Shown here: piece after piece, positions 15,441-22,430 of the stretch
Layout: every line of letters begins with the position of its first letter
Numbering within the stretch: position 1 is the stretch's first letter
NCBI RefSeq assembly: GCF_000473265.1
Contig: NZ_KI421511.1
Location: 2,641,560 to 2,705,559, forward strand
DNA: 64,000 nt
DNA from: Amycolatopsis thermoflava N1165
GTDB taxonomy: Bacteria; Actinomycetota; Actinomycetes; Mycobacteriales; Pseudonocardiaceae
Direction: 5' to 3'
Notes under the pieces: model-generated
Told to the model about the DNA's origin: nothing
Seen by the model: the letters and a program-made list of their open reading frames with translations, nothing else
Databases searched by the model: none
Made by a program: the position numbers and the translations under genes

Positions 15441-15780
15441 CGTGGTCCTTGTCGGTGGAGGCGGACTGAGCGAGCACGAGACGGGTGATCGCCAGTGCGT
15501 GGGGGTAGTCGTTGGTGGTGTAGCCGTCCTCGACGCGCTCGGCGGTGACCTCGATCAGAGCTGCGAAGTTCTCGGCGAGTTGTGGCCCCATCGCAGCGAT
15601 CCAGCGGGCGTCGGCCCAGTGGCAGGCGCCGACGTGGGTGACGAATGCGTCGTTCGCGGTGTGGATGTGGTCGAGCTGGTCGTTGTAGGTCCACGGGCCG
15701 TTCTGGGCTCCCGCGGCGAGTTCGCGGATCCGGGCTGCGGCCTGTCGTAGCAGGGTCGCCGGCGGGGTCTCAGACACCAC
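15433..15780 (-). CDS. Hypothetical phage protein
   Basis: 115 residues: TLLRQAAARIRELAAGAQNG, then GPWTYNDQLDHIHTANDAFV and ADARWIAAMGPQLAENFAAL. This pattern (patient helix, GPW, then D..WIA.M.P) recurs in actinobacterial phage proteins without known role. GTG start behind GGAGG. Confidence 0.65.
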   Translation of the reverse strand: MVSETPPATLLRQAAARIRELAAGAQNGPWTYNDQLDHIHTANDAFVTHVGACHWADARWIAAMGPQLAENFAALIEVTAERVEDGYTTNDYPHALAITRLVLAQSASTDKDHDG

Positions 15781-15928
15781 TGGCCCCCTCCTCGATGTCG
15801 CCCGCGAGGATGTGCAGGTCGTCCGCTTCCGGCCAGATCACGTCGTCCTCTTCGGCGATGGCTGTCATGGCGTCGTCGAGGAGCCGCTCGGCAAGGTCGT
15901 TGTCGTCGTGGCCTGTGGAGTCCATCAT
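15770..15928 (-). CDS. 52-residue acidic phage protein
   Basis: MMDSTGHDDNDLAERLLDDA followed by EEDDVIWPEADDLHILAGDI; strongly acidic. ATG 15928 overlaps the TGA of the 53-residue gene (ATGA) and GGAGA lies upstream. The same frame is also open into the upstream gene at 16246, so a longer fusion product cannot be excluded. Confidence 0.55.
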   Translation of the reverse strand: MMDSTGHDDNDLAERLLDDAMTAIAEEDDVIWPEADDLHILAGDIEEGASGV

Positions 15929-16086
15929 CGGGGGTTCTCCTGGTGTGTGGTGTTGGCGTCGATCTCGTCGGCGAGGCGTTCGAGGTCGGTGTCGGTCCAC
16001 GTGCAGTCGTGGTCGGCCAGCTTGCGGAGCATGGCGGCGACGGCGACGCGGGCGTTCTCGATCTGCACCTCCCGGGCTCGCCTCAT
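15925..16086 (-). CDS. 53-residue helical phage protein
   Basis: MRRAREVQIENARVAVAAML, then RKLADHDCTWTDTDLERLAD. Codon use (G/C at nearly all third positions) is clearly coding, in contrast to the overlapping frame. Unknown role. Confidence 0.6.
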   Translation of the reverse strand: MRRAREVQIENARVAVAAMLRKLADHDCTWTDTDLERLADEIDANTTHQENPR

Positions 16087-16246
16087 GAGCGGCTGCGTCC
16101 GGGTGTGCGGCCCCCTGCTTCCGCCAGCCCGCAGCGAGGATCCGGTCGGCTGCGTTGAGCGCCATCCAGGTCGGGCCGCGGTCCTCGCCCCCGATGTCGT
16201 CGATGAGGGCGGCGAGCTGGTCGCGGTGTTCGTTGTGGGTGGTCAT
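16084..16246 (-). CDS. N-terminal coding part of a gene lacking its stop codon
   Basis: From ATG 16246 the product MTTHNEHRDQLAALIDDIGG then PTWMALNAADRILAAGWRKQ looks like real protein for about 54 residues. The expected stop at the start of the next gene (CATGAGG) is out of frame by one base, so the frame stays open through the 53-residue gene and joins the frame of the 52-residue gene, giving a 158-residue reading to 15770. The end given here marks where coding character stops. A one-base indel is the simplest explanation. Confidence 0.5.
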
Positions 16247-16590
16247 CACGCCTCCTCGACGAGCACGAAGCTCGGGGCGAGCGGCATGGGCTGCTTCTTC
16301 TCCCACGTGCCGCTGAGCCGGTCGATGGCCTGGCAGCGGAGGTAGGCGTACTTGCGGCCGACCTTGGTCACGGTGCAGCGGGTGTTCCCGTTCCACATGA
16401 ACACCTGCCCCACTTCCGGGACGTACAGAGCCAGGTGCTGGTTGACCTGGCGGTCACGGCCCGCCGCGTCCGGGCCCCCGAAGTACTCGCCGCACGAGCA
16501 CTCAGCGCGATGCACGACGCCCGTTGAGCGCGGGTTCTTCCAGCGACGCAGGATCGTGTGCTGCTCGGTCATGGTGGTTTCCTTGGTCAT
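16246..16590 (-). CDS. Phage protein with Cys-x-Cys motif
   Basis: 114 residues; HRAECSCGEYFGGPDAAGRD then QVNQHLALYVPEVGQVFMWN and RCTVTKVGRKYAYLRCQAID. It begins with a zinc-finger-like CSC...H.LH pattern and ends in a small beta barrel. ATG 16590 (GGGAGA upstream) or ATG 16572 (AAGGAA upstream) are both possible starts. Confidence 0.65.
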   Translation of the reverse strand: MTKETTMTEQHTILRRWKNPRSTGVVHRAECSCGEYFGGPDAAGRDRQVNQHLALYVPEVGQVFMWNGNTRCTVTKVGRKYAYLRCQAIDRLSGTWEKKQPMPLAPSFVLVEEA

Positions 16591-16619
16591 TTGGGGTCTC
16601 CCTGGTGGGGTCGAAAGGG

Positions 16620-16823
16620 TCAGGCGGTGGGGCCGAGGAACACGTCCGCGGCAGCTTCGGCGGCGGCGCGGTAGCGAATTTTCGCGCTGTCGGTGAGCCG
16701 GTCGAAGCTGGTCACCACGTCCGGCCACATGCCTTCGGCGATCGCGTGCGCGGCCTGCTCGACCAGTTCCGCTCGGTCGGCTGGAGACGCCGGCGCGAAG
16801 ACGAACAGCGGCGTCTCGGTCAC
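16620..16823 (-). CDS. 67-residue phage protein
   Basis: MTETPLFVFAPASPADRAEL, then AAHAIAEGMWPDVVTSFDRL and KIRYRAAAEAAADVFL. All-helical after a short lead. Its GTG overlaps the stop of a possible 19-residue frame at 16820-16879 (VTRLTDLRRAGVRHTEDHQ), which has no convincing ribosome site. Confidence 0.6.
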   Translation of the reverse strand: MTETPLFVFAPASPADRAELVEQAAHAIAEGMWPDVVTSFDRLTDSAKIRYRAAAEAAADVFLGPTA

Positions 16824-16880
16824 TGGTGGTCCTCCGTGTGTCGGACACCCGCGCGGCGGAGGTCGGTCAGCCTGGTCACG

Positions 16881-17072
16881 TCACACACCCCGGTCCTCAG
16901 TGATCACCTCGACGTTGCCCACACCAGCAGCCGACACGAAACCGTCGTTGTCCCAACGCACCGCGACACGCTGGGCATCGACGTCCGCAGTGACCGTGCC
17001 GTGGAGCTGGGGCACCAGCCGGAGGCGCACGCGGTCGCCCGGCTTCGGCCGGGGTGGTGTCTTGTCGCTCAT
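16881..17072 (-). CDS. Small beta-barrel (SH3-like) protein
   Basis: 63 residues: PGDRVRLRLVPQLHGTVTAD, then VDAQRVAVRWDNDGFVSAAG, the pattern of a KOW/SH3-type barrel (GDRV....G.V.......V.W). Unknown role. ATGA overlap with the upstream gene. Confidence 0.65.
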   Translation of the reverse strand: MSDKTPPRPKPGDRVRLRLVPQLHGTVTADVDAQRVAVRWDNDGFVSAAGVGNVEVITEDRGV

Positions 17073-17329
17073 CGGGTCTCCTCAGACAAAGCAGCGCGGG
17101 ACTCAGACACGGCCAACTCGTCCAGGTCGACCCACTCGTAGAGCTGCCAACCCAGACCCTCCCGGTTGTCCACGTACACCGCGAGACGCTTCGACCGCAG
17201 AGCGCCGCACAGCCAGTTCGCCACCTCGTTCTGCACGTAGCGGTACACGGCGGCCTTCGACTCGTGACGCTTCATCGGGTTGCTGAACCCGCTGTAACGC
17301 GTGGCCCACAGCTTCCTCTTGGCGCTCAT
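17069..17329 (-). CDS. Hypothetical phage protein
   Basis: 86 residues from ATG 17329: MSAKRKLWATRYSGFSNPMK, then YVQNEVANWLCGALRSKRLA and GLGWQLYEWVDLDELAVSES. Its last codons (SEETR) are the ribosome site of the next gene (GAGGAGACCCGATGAG). Confidence 0.6.
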   Translation of the reverse strand: MSAKRKLWATRYSGFSNPMKRHESKAAVYRYVQNEVANWLCGALRSKRLAVYVDNREGLGWQLYEWVDLDELAVSESRAALSEETR

Positions 17330-17643
17330 CGGTCCTCCTCGGAAAGAGCAGCACGGACCGGAGCTGGCACCTCGAAGCTGTAGACCTCGCCGCCCACCAA
17401 CAGCCGCAAGTCGTGCCCGAACAGGGACTTCTCCCACAGGATCTCAGTGGCGTCGTCGATCGCCTCCAGGACACCGTCCAGGTTCCAGTCCGCGCCGAAC
17501 CCGCTCCTACTCCGCGAGTGGATGACCTTGTCACCTCCGGGGACACGCCCGTCGCCCTTGCAGGTGGGGCACTCCTGGCCGATCTCGTACGCTGCCTCAC
17601 GCGCAGCGGACTTGATCGCTTCGCGGTCGTAGTCGGTGCTCAT
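17326..17643 (-). CDS. Phage protein with CxxC zinc pair
   Basis: 105 residues; IGQECPTCKGDGRVPGGDKV resembles half of a DnaJ-type CxxCxGxG repeat. The C-terminal half (LFGHDLRLLVGGEVYSFEVP) is beta-rich. Ends in LSEEDR, again coding the next ribosome site. Confidence 0.65.
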   Translation of the reverse strand: MSTDYDREAIKSAAREAAYEIGQECPTCKGDGRVPGGDKVIHSRSRSGFGADWNLDGVLEAIDDATEILWEKSLFGHDLRLLVGGEVYSFEVPAPVRAALSEEDR

Positions 17644-18050
17644 CTCTTCTCCTCGGTCACAGAAACAGACAGGGAACAGTCGGCCTCGTACATCGCGAGC
17701 AGGTTCCCGACGACAACCGGGATGGACCCGACCTCGCGCTCTTCAGATACCGCACGAGCGGCCCGCAACGTCTCCCAGCGGAGCCGCGCCTCCTCGTCTG
17801 GGTACGGACTGAACACAGGTGGCTTGGCGCTCGCCGCCGGAGTACCGGGGATCGCGCCCACAACCGGAACCTCGGCGACCTCGATCACGGCCGCCCGCAG
17901 GCGCTCGCCGACGTTGCCCTCAGCCGTGGACCACACGCAGGTCCACTCCTCATTGCGCCGGTAGTCAGCATGATGGATTCGCGCCCAGATGCTGTAGCCG
18001 TCGCCGTGGTAGTGGTCTTCACGGCGGATCGTTCCGATGGGGTCGCTCAT
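17640..18050 (-). CDS. Hypothetical phage protein
   Basis: 136 residues: YHGDGYSIWARIHHADYRRN, then EEWTCVWSTAEGNVGERLRA. Beta-rich first half, helical second (DEEARLRWETLRAARAVSEE). No recognised family. Confidence 0.6.
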   Translation of the reverse strand: MSDPIGTIRREDHYHGDGYSIWARIHHADYRRNEEWTCVWSTAEGNVGERLRAAVIEVAEVPVVGAIPGTPAASAKPPVFSPYPDEEARLRWETLRAARAVSEEREVGSIPVVVGNLLAMYEADCSLSVSVTEEKR

Positions 18051-18289
18051 TTCTTCTCCGTCTCGGGGTAGGTGTAAGGCTCGCCGTACTGCCCGTTGGA
18101 CCAGCGGTGAAGCTCCGACAACACAGACCGCATCGTGCGGGCCCGCGCCTCGGCCTCACGCCGCAACGACGGGTAGAAAGCAGCGTCGGCCAGGTAGTCG
18201 TCCCGCATCTGCCGGAGTGCTTGTTCGAGGTAGCGGCAGTCGTCGTGGTTCATGCCCTGCCCGGTGGGCGGGTTGGTGGTGTCGTTCAT
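18047..18289 (-). CDS. First gene of leftward sub-operon behind the RHH operator
   Basis: 80 residues from ATG 18289 (GGGGAGA upstream): GMNHDDCRYLEQALRQMRDD then YLADAAFYPSLRREAEARAR. Helical, unknown role. It is the first gene after a good promoter that overlaps two operator palindromes, so its expression and that of everything to its left is probably controlled by the ribbon-helix-helix protein encoded divergently at 18410. Confidence 0.65.
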   Translation of the reverse strand: MNDTTNPPTGQGMNHDDCRYLEQALRQMRDDYLADAAFYPSLRREAEARARTMRSVLSELHRWSNGQYGEPYTYPETEKK

Positions 18290-18320
18290 CGCGTCTCCCC
18301 AGACAGTCAGGACCAAGTCG

Positions 18321-18392
18321 GTGTACGTACACCATCATAGCTCAGGTGTACGTACACCGCAACAGCCGGTACTCTCACCCATGTACGTACAC
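18321..18392. promoter_or_regulatory. Divergent promoter with three palindromic operators
   Basis: The palindrome GTGTACGTACAC occurs at 18321-18332 and 18346-18357, and as ATGTACGTACAC at 18381-18392. On the minus strand TTGCGG (18357-18362), a 17-base spacer and TATGAT (18334-18339) make a good sigma-70-type promoter for the leftward genes; operator 2 fills its spacer and operator 1 follows the -10. On the plus strand TACTCT (18370-18375) is a possible -10 for the RHH gene, with operator 3 at its start point. Confidence 0.82.
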
Positions 18393-18409
18393 CACGCGAG
18401 GAGCAACAC

Positions 18410-18580
18410 ATGCCAGACGCACCCAAGACCCAACACAGGTCAGTCCGCATCGACGACGAAGACTGGAACGACCTCCAAACCCAAGCGAAGACCCAAGGAC
18501 TCGACAGGGCCAAGGTCATCAACCGGCTCATTCGCTGGTACCTCCGCCGCCCGGGGGCGACCCTGCCGAAACGTCCCTAG
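18410..18580 (+). CDS. Ribbon-helix-helix DNA-binding protein (autorepressor)
   Basis: 56 residues, the only rightward gene inside the early region. RSVRIDDEDWNDLQTQAKTQ is the beta strand plus helix A of a ribbon-helix-helix fold, and GLDRAKVINRLIRWYL is helix B. Proteins of this size bind as dimers to short palindromes. ATG 18410 has GAGGAG seven bases upstream. It lies directly behind three palindromes, so it most likely represses both itself and the leftward genes. Its 3' end overlaps the 3' end of the convergent gene at 18528 by 53 bases. Confidence 0.82.
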   Translation: MPDAPKTQHRSVRIDDEDWNDLQTQAKTQGLDRAKVINRLIRWYLRRPGATLPKRP

Positions 18581-18761
18581 CCCTGCGGAGACGGATCGCG
18601 TGCGCCGGCGAGCAACCCAACGGTTTCCCGTCGGCGTTCACGCACACCTCCCCCGCAGGGACACTGCACCCGTACGGGGGTTCGGGGCAGTCCACGGCGA
18701 GGGAGTCGTCTCGGAGTTGTCGCCATTCCATGTCGGCGATCTCCCGGCGAGTGCGTCTCAT
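18528..18761 (-). CDS. Phage zinc-finger protein (DCP...AGEVC...PLG..PAH type)
   Basis: 77 residues from ATG 18761. DCPEPPYGCSVPAGEVCVNA then DGKPLGCSPAHAIRLRRARD is a pattern common in actinophages and actinobacteria (Cys-rich half followed by AH..R). Likely one zinc ion. The C-terminus is Gly-rich and overlaps the RHH gene on the other strand. Confidence 0.75.
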   Translation of the reverse strand: MRRTRREIADMEWRQLRDDSLAVDCPEPPYGCSVPAGEVCVNADGKPLGCSPAHAIRLRRARDVSAGSPPGGGGTSE

Positions 18762-18768
18762 GGTGGCC

Positions 18769-18948
18769 TCACTCCGTCTCGAACGGGGAAGTTGCCCGGT
18801 AAACGAAGGCGCAGGGGAACGTGAGCTGCTCGTTGGTGAGGCCAACGATCTGGCTCATCCTGGAGGCTTGGTAGACCCAGCCGCGGTCGCCGACGAGTTT
18901 TGTCCAGACGCAGTTGGGGATGTACTGGTGTGTCGCTCCCTCGGTCAT
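18769..18948 (-). CDS. 59-residue phage protein
   Basis: ATG 18948 behind GGGAGG: MTEGATHQYIPNCVWTKLVG, then DRGWVYQASRMSQIVGLTNE. Beta-rich, unknown role. ATGA overlap with the upstream replication gene. Confidence 0.6.
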   Translation of the reverse strand: MTEGATHQYIPNCVWTKLVGDRGWVYQASRMSQIVGLTNEQLTFPCAFVYRATSPFETE

Positions 18949-19775
18949 GACACCTCCCAGAGGGGTTGGTGGTTGCAGCGGATCGGGGGTTCGATGATGT
19001 GACCGCGGCCGGGGACGAGGCGGTAGCCGTCGATGTTGCAGAGCCTGCAGGCTCGGAGGGTGTTGGCGGTGTCGCGTTCCCAGGCTTGGAGGGCGAGTCG
19101 GGCTTCTTTGCAGGCACCACAGTTCGGGGGTTTGGGGTTGTCCACATGTTGTGGACAACGTGCGGACGGTCGGTTGCTCCCCTCCCCTACTCTCCCCTCC
19201 TCTCCCCTCCCCTCCGCCAATGAGTGACTCCGTGAATCGTTCAGTGAACTGCTCACGTCGTCTTTCCCTGCGTCTTCACCGCCGCATCCCGTGTGGAGGA
19301 TCTGCACGTTCTTCGGGTGCGCCGAACCGCGACGGATCAACGACAACGCCAAATCGTTGCGCGCGATGTCCCCTCCGCAGCGGGCGCACGACCAGTCGTC
19401 CCGCTCCCCGTACGCCTCCCTCACGTCCGGGTTGGACAGCGGAGGCGGAGGAAGCCGCGACGTTTGGGGCCGGTTCGGCTTCTGCGCGTCCCTAAACCCC
19501 GGAATCCACCCCAACCGCTGTCGTGTCGCGCCGGCCTCGTACGGGACCACGTGGCCGCCCGCGACGATGGCGACCATCAGTTCCTCGACGTAGTCGTTGG
19601 GTAGGTCGTCGTAACGGAAGGCTTGCGAGTTCAGGAACGTCGCTGTCCACCGCACCAGGCCCTCGTCGTCGGTGACGTTCCACGAGGCGAGGAACAGCAG
19701 CCGAGCGTCCCGCGGGAGCGCGCCGATGCCTTCGTGGTCCCAGAACTCGGGGCGCACCGATCGGATCCTTGCCAT
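18945..19775 (-). CDS. Replication-initiator-like protein (winged helix N-terminus)
   Basis: 276 residues. MARIRSVRPEFWDHEGIGAL, then PRDARLLFLASWNVTDDEG is the winged-helix N-terminus of phage replisome-organiser or DnaD-like proteins. A Cys cluster follows (DWSCARCGGDIARN and ILHTGCGG), an HNH-like or zinc-ribbon insert, then a low-complexity linker (EGRGEEGRVGEG) and a second Cys cluster (CPQH...CGAC...CRLC). Probably loads helicase at the phage origin; a homolog of the helicase is not seen nearby. Confidence 0.78.
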   Translation of the reverse strand: MARIRSVRPEFWDHEGIGALPRDARLLFLASWNVTDDEGLVRWTATFLNSQAFRYDDLPNDYVEELMVAIVAGGHVVPYEAGATRQRLGWIPGFRDAQKPNRPQTSRLPPPPLSNPDVREAYGERDDWSCARCGGDIARNDLALSLIRRGSAHPKNVQILHTGCGGEDAGKDDVSSSLNDSRSHSLAEGRGEEGRVGEGSNRPSARCPQHVDNPKPPNCGACKEARLALQAWERDTANTLRACRLCNIDGYRLVPGRGHIIEPPIRCNHQPLWEVS

Positions 19776-20098
19776 CAGCTCACCCGTGCCCGGTTGTTGC
19801 GTTTGCGGTTGCGCTGGTACTCCCGCTCCCCTGTCACCACCCACTCCATCCGCTCGCCACGCGCGTACGCGGCGTGGGCGCGTTTGAGGTACAGCTGGTA
19901 CGACGGGTCGTCGTACGGGAGTTCTGGGGGGCGAGCAGCGGCGACCATGTCCGCCAACACCAGCACCAACCCCACCAGCCGGGCAGGGTTCGCCCCAGCC
20001 TGATACCGGAGCGCCATCTCCTCCTGCTCGAGCGTGCCGTCTATCGCCAGGTCGACGAGCCGGTTGGCCTGATGCAGGAGCGACATGCTCGGAATCAA
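19775..20098 (-). CDS. Hypothetical phage protein
   Basis: 107 residues. LLHQANRLVDLAIDGTLEQE then ARLVGLVLVLADMVAAARPP; helical, C-terminus basic (EREYQRNRKRNNRARVS). TTG 20098 lies four bases after GGAGG; an ATG 12 bases in lacks a proper site. Sits with replication genes. Confidence 0.6.
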   Translation of the reverse strand: MIPSMSLLHQANRLVDLAIDGTLEQEEMALRYQAGANPARLVGLVLVLADMVAAARPPELPYDDPSYQLYLKRAHAAYARGERMEWVVTGEREYQRNRKRNNRARVS

Positions 20099-20106
20099 CG
20101 GTCCTC

Positions 20107-20517
20107 CTACGCTTCGACCGCGCTCAACAGCCCGGTCTCGTAGCCCTTCGCCACAGCGTGGGCCCGGTCCGTCACCCCCAACTTCCGGAACATGCGGCGG
20201 GCGTGGGTTTTCACGGTGTCTTCGGAGATGTAGATCTGCCGGCCGATCTCACCGTTCGTCATGCCGCGGGACATGCCCAACAGGACCTGCATCTCCCGGT
20301 CGGTCAACACTTGCGATGCGGCCAGGGGTGTTTTGGGTTTGGGGGTGCGCATCCGCTTCACCGTCAGCGGCACCATCTGGAACGGCAGCATCGTGTACCG
20401 CTGGGTCTGTGAGGGGGCGCTGGGGTGGTGGAGCAGTTCGATGGGCTTCAACCGCAGCCACTCCACCAGGTCGGGCCACACATCGGGGTGCACCAGCACT
20501 GCACGCATCTCGGTCAT
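20107..20517 (-). CDS. LuxR/GerE-type helix-turn-helix regulator
   Basis: 136 residues. The last 65 form a clear GerE domain: LTDREMQVLLGMSRGMTNGE then IGRQIYISEDTVKTHARRMF and RKLGVTDRAHAVAKGYETGL. No receiver domain; the N-terminus (MTEMRAVLVHPDVWPDLVEW) is short and unlike known sensors. Phage-borne LuxR-type activators may drive phage or host genes. Confidence 0.88.
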   Translation of the reverse strand: MTEMRAVLVHPDVWPDLVEWLRLKPIELLHHPSAPSQTQRYTMLPFQMVPLTVKRMRTPKPKTPLAASQVLTDREMQVLLGMSRGMTNGEIGRQIYISEDTVKTHARRMFRKLGVTDRAHAVAKGYETGLLSAVEA

Positions 20518-20666
20518 TTCGGGGTCTCCTTCGTCACGGCGTCCACCCGGTGTTGGGCGGACGCGAAAGCATCGGCGTAGCAGCGCAGAACCGTGGCCAC
20601 GGTGAGGGCGGTGCCGGCGACTCGGTCGGCGACCTGGTCAAGGACGCGGGCGATGAGGCCGTTCAC
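20514..20666 (-). CDS. 50-residue phage protein
   Basis: GTG 20666 overlaps the upstream TGA. VNGLIARVLDQVADRVAGTA then VLRCYADAFASAQHRVDAVT; one or two helices. Unknown. The stop overlaps the start of the LuxR-type gene, so the two may be coupled. Confidence 0.55.
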   Translation of the reverse strand: MNGLIARVLDQVADRVAGTALTVATVLRCYADAFASAQHRVDAVTKETPK

Positions 20667-20863
20667 GCGGTCACCCGCGTCCCCGCGGTCAACACACTCC
20701 ACGTGGCCACGGACTGCTGTGACAAGGCCTGCGAGGGCCAGTGGGACCGGCAGTGCGGCGGCACCCACAACACGTGCCACGGCAGGGCGTTACCGCCGTA
20801 GAACCGCACGTCGTGGATCACCACGACACCCTCGGGTGACTGGCGAAGCTCGTGAACAGTCAT
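20663..20863 (-). CDS. 66-residue phage protein
   Basis: MTVHELRQSPEGVVVIHDVR, then FYGGNALPWHVLWVPPHCRS. Beta-rich first half. ATGA overlap with the antirepressor stop. No family recognised. Confidence 0.55.
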   Translation of the reverse strand: MTVHELRQSPEGVVVIHDVRFYGGNALPWHVLWVPPHCRSHWPSQALSQQSVATWSVLTAGTRVTA

Positions 20864-21609
20864 GCGACACCGTCCAGGTCTCGGTTGAGAAGTCGTTCAA
20901 TGCGGGCCGCTCCCTCGGGGGAGATCAGCGTGGTGGTTTCTTCCTCGCCACGCTGGTTGACGTGCCCGTTCGGGCGGGCACACGCCCAGCCCTTCTTCAC
21001 CCACTCCGCGCACGGAGCGTTCTTCGGGCGCTGCAGGAGAACACCCAACTCCCGCAGCCGCTCGAACATCTTGTTCCGGCCCCACCCGATCGCTCGAGCA
21101 ACGTCGGATACTTGCAGCCACCCGTCACGGTCGATGAACGCCTGCCACGCCTCGACCTTCGGGGCGTCTGCCTGAACCTTGTCCTCGAGAGCCTTCCGTG
21201 CCCGCACCTGCTCGAGGAGGTGCACCAGGGCGGTCTCGTAGTCCTGCGGCAGCTGCTTGTCCGCCGGCCGGGTATCCACCACCCCGGTCTCCCGGAGCTC
21301 CCGCAGGATCGCCTTCACTCGCGTCTTGAGCGACCTCGCTGAGGGAAGTGTGGATCGGAAGATCAGCTCCCAGATGCCGTCCTCGTAGATGACGGACAAC
21401 TGCTGGTTGCCACCGGGGGTGCGGCAGATCGCCGTACCCTTCTCGTCGTCGTCGAGCATCTTGAGCGCATCGCTGGTGCGGGAGTAACCCATCGCTCGAG
21501 CGAACGCGGGTGCTTGGACGTAGGCGCGACCGTCGTCGGCGATGCCGAAGTGCTCGGGGTCCAGTCCCTCACCGGCACCTTCGAACAGGGACAGCTCAGT
21601 CACGGACAC
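20860..21609 (-). CDS. Phage antirepressor, BRO-N plus KilA-C type
   Basis: 249 residues. N-terminal BRO domain: FARAMGYSRTSDALKMLDDD, then GGNQQLSVIYEDGIWELIFR and SARSLKTRVKAILRELRETG. The C-terminal third has WLQVSDVARAIGWGRNKMFE then RLRELGVLLQRPKNAPCAEW, the KilA-C/ANT domain. These antirepressors bind and inactivate phage repressors or act as DNA-binding regulators, which fits a temperate phage with at least three other regulators. Confidence 0.92.
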   Translation of the reverse strand: MSVTELSLFEGAGEGLDPEHFGIADDGRAYVQAPAFARAMGYSRTSDALKMLDDDEKGTAICRTPGGNQQLSVIYEDGIWELIFRSTLPSARSLKTRVKAILRELRETGVVDTRPADKQLPQDYETALVHLLEQVRARKALEDKVQADAPKVEAWQAFIDRDGWLQVSDVARAIGWGRNKMFERLRELGVLLQRPKNAPCAEWVKKGWACARPNGHVNQRGEEETTTLISPEGAARIERLLNRDLDGVA

Positions 21610-21931
21610 CTCCGGTCAGGTCAGCAGTCGGGGCGGGGGTGGCGCAGCAGGGGCCGGCGAACCCTGTCGGCACGAGACGTTCGATCTCCTGCCCGGCCTT
21701 GTAGGGTTCGCCGCAGCGGAGGCAGCGGCCGTCGTAGCGGGACACGAACAGCCGCATCCGGCCGTTCACCCGCACCGGCGGGGGCATGTCGGTGGGGATG
21801 TCTCGTTCGAAGAACCGTTCGTGCCCGGTCTGGTCGTAGTGCAGGTGCTCCCACGAGATCCGGTCGTTCTCTGTGGGGAACTCGTACTCGGGCGAGTCGC
21901 AGTCCTGGCAGATGACGAGGTGGCGGGTCAT
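21596..21931 (-). CDS. Zinc-ribbon phage protein
   Basis: 111 residues: HLVICQDCDSPEYEFPTEND (CxxC near the start) and DGRCLRCGEPYKAGQEIERL (second CxxC), with PGCC-like Cys at the end (AGPCCATP). Probably one or two zinc sites. Sits just downstream of the wHTH-like gene. Confidence 0.7.
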   Translation of the reverse strand: MTRHLVICQDCDSPEYEFPTENDRISWEHLHYDQTGHERFFERDIPTDMPPPVRVNGRMRLFVSRYDGRCLRCGEPYKAGQEIERLVPTGFAGPCCATPAPTADLTGGVRD

Positions 21932-22416
21932 GACGACTTCTTGAACGGAAGCTGGGGGTTCTGCTGGCGCTTGGACTCTTTCTCGAGCTCGGAGAGCGAC
22001 CTCGTCTTGCGCGAGTAGAGACCTCGGGCGGCGAGGATGTTCTTCGTTTCGAAGTCGAGACGAGAACGTTCGATCTGGGAGAGCTGGTCCCGGGGCGTGG
22101 CGACGATGAGCCTGGCGGCTCGGTCGGTGGCGCGGTACGCCTTCCGTCGACGCCGTTCAATCTCGTCGAGGTTTCCTCGGGCGTCGATGACGATCCAGCC
22201 GAAACGCGAGACCGTGCGAACAGTCTGTTGCCTGTCCTCTTCGAGGTGTTTCTTGGCTTCGCGCATGACGGCCCACGCCGTGTCTGTGTCGATGTCGAGG
22301 AGCTCTTTCAGCTCGTCCACGGTGATGTCGTCACCGGGGTTACGCTCCACGACGAGGTCGTAGGCGTAGCGCCATCGGGCGCGGTCCCCGTTCGCGGGCT
22401 GGAATGGCTTGGTCAC
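21928..22416 (-). CDS. Basic phage protein with possible winged helix
   Basis: 162 residues from GTG 22416 (GGAGA upstream; TTG 22434 is an alternative). DDITVDELKELLDIDTDTAW and FGWIVIDARGNLDEIERRRR look like a small DNA-binding domain followed by a basic helix; the C-terminus is Lys-rich (KESKRQQNPQLPFKKSS). Confidence 0.6.
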   Translation of the reverse strand: MTKPFQPANGDRARWRYAYDLVVERNPGDDITVDELKELLDIDTDTAWAVMREAKKHLEEDRQQTVRTVSRFGWIVIDARGNLDEIERRRRKAYRATDRAARLIVATPRDQLSQIERSRLDFETKNILAARGLYSRKTRSLSELEKESKRQQNPQLPFKKSS

Positions 22417-22430
22417 TGGTTCTCCGCTGG

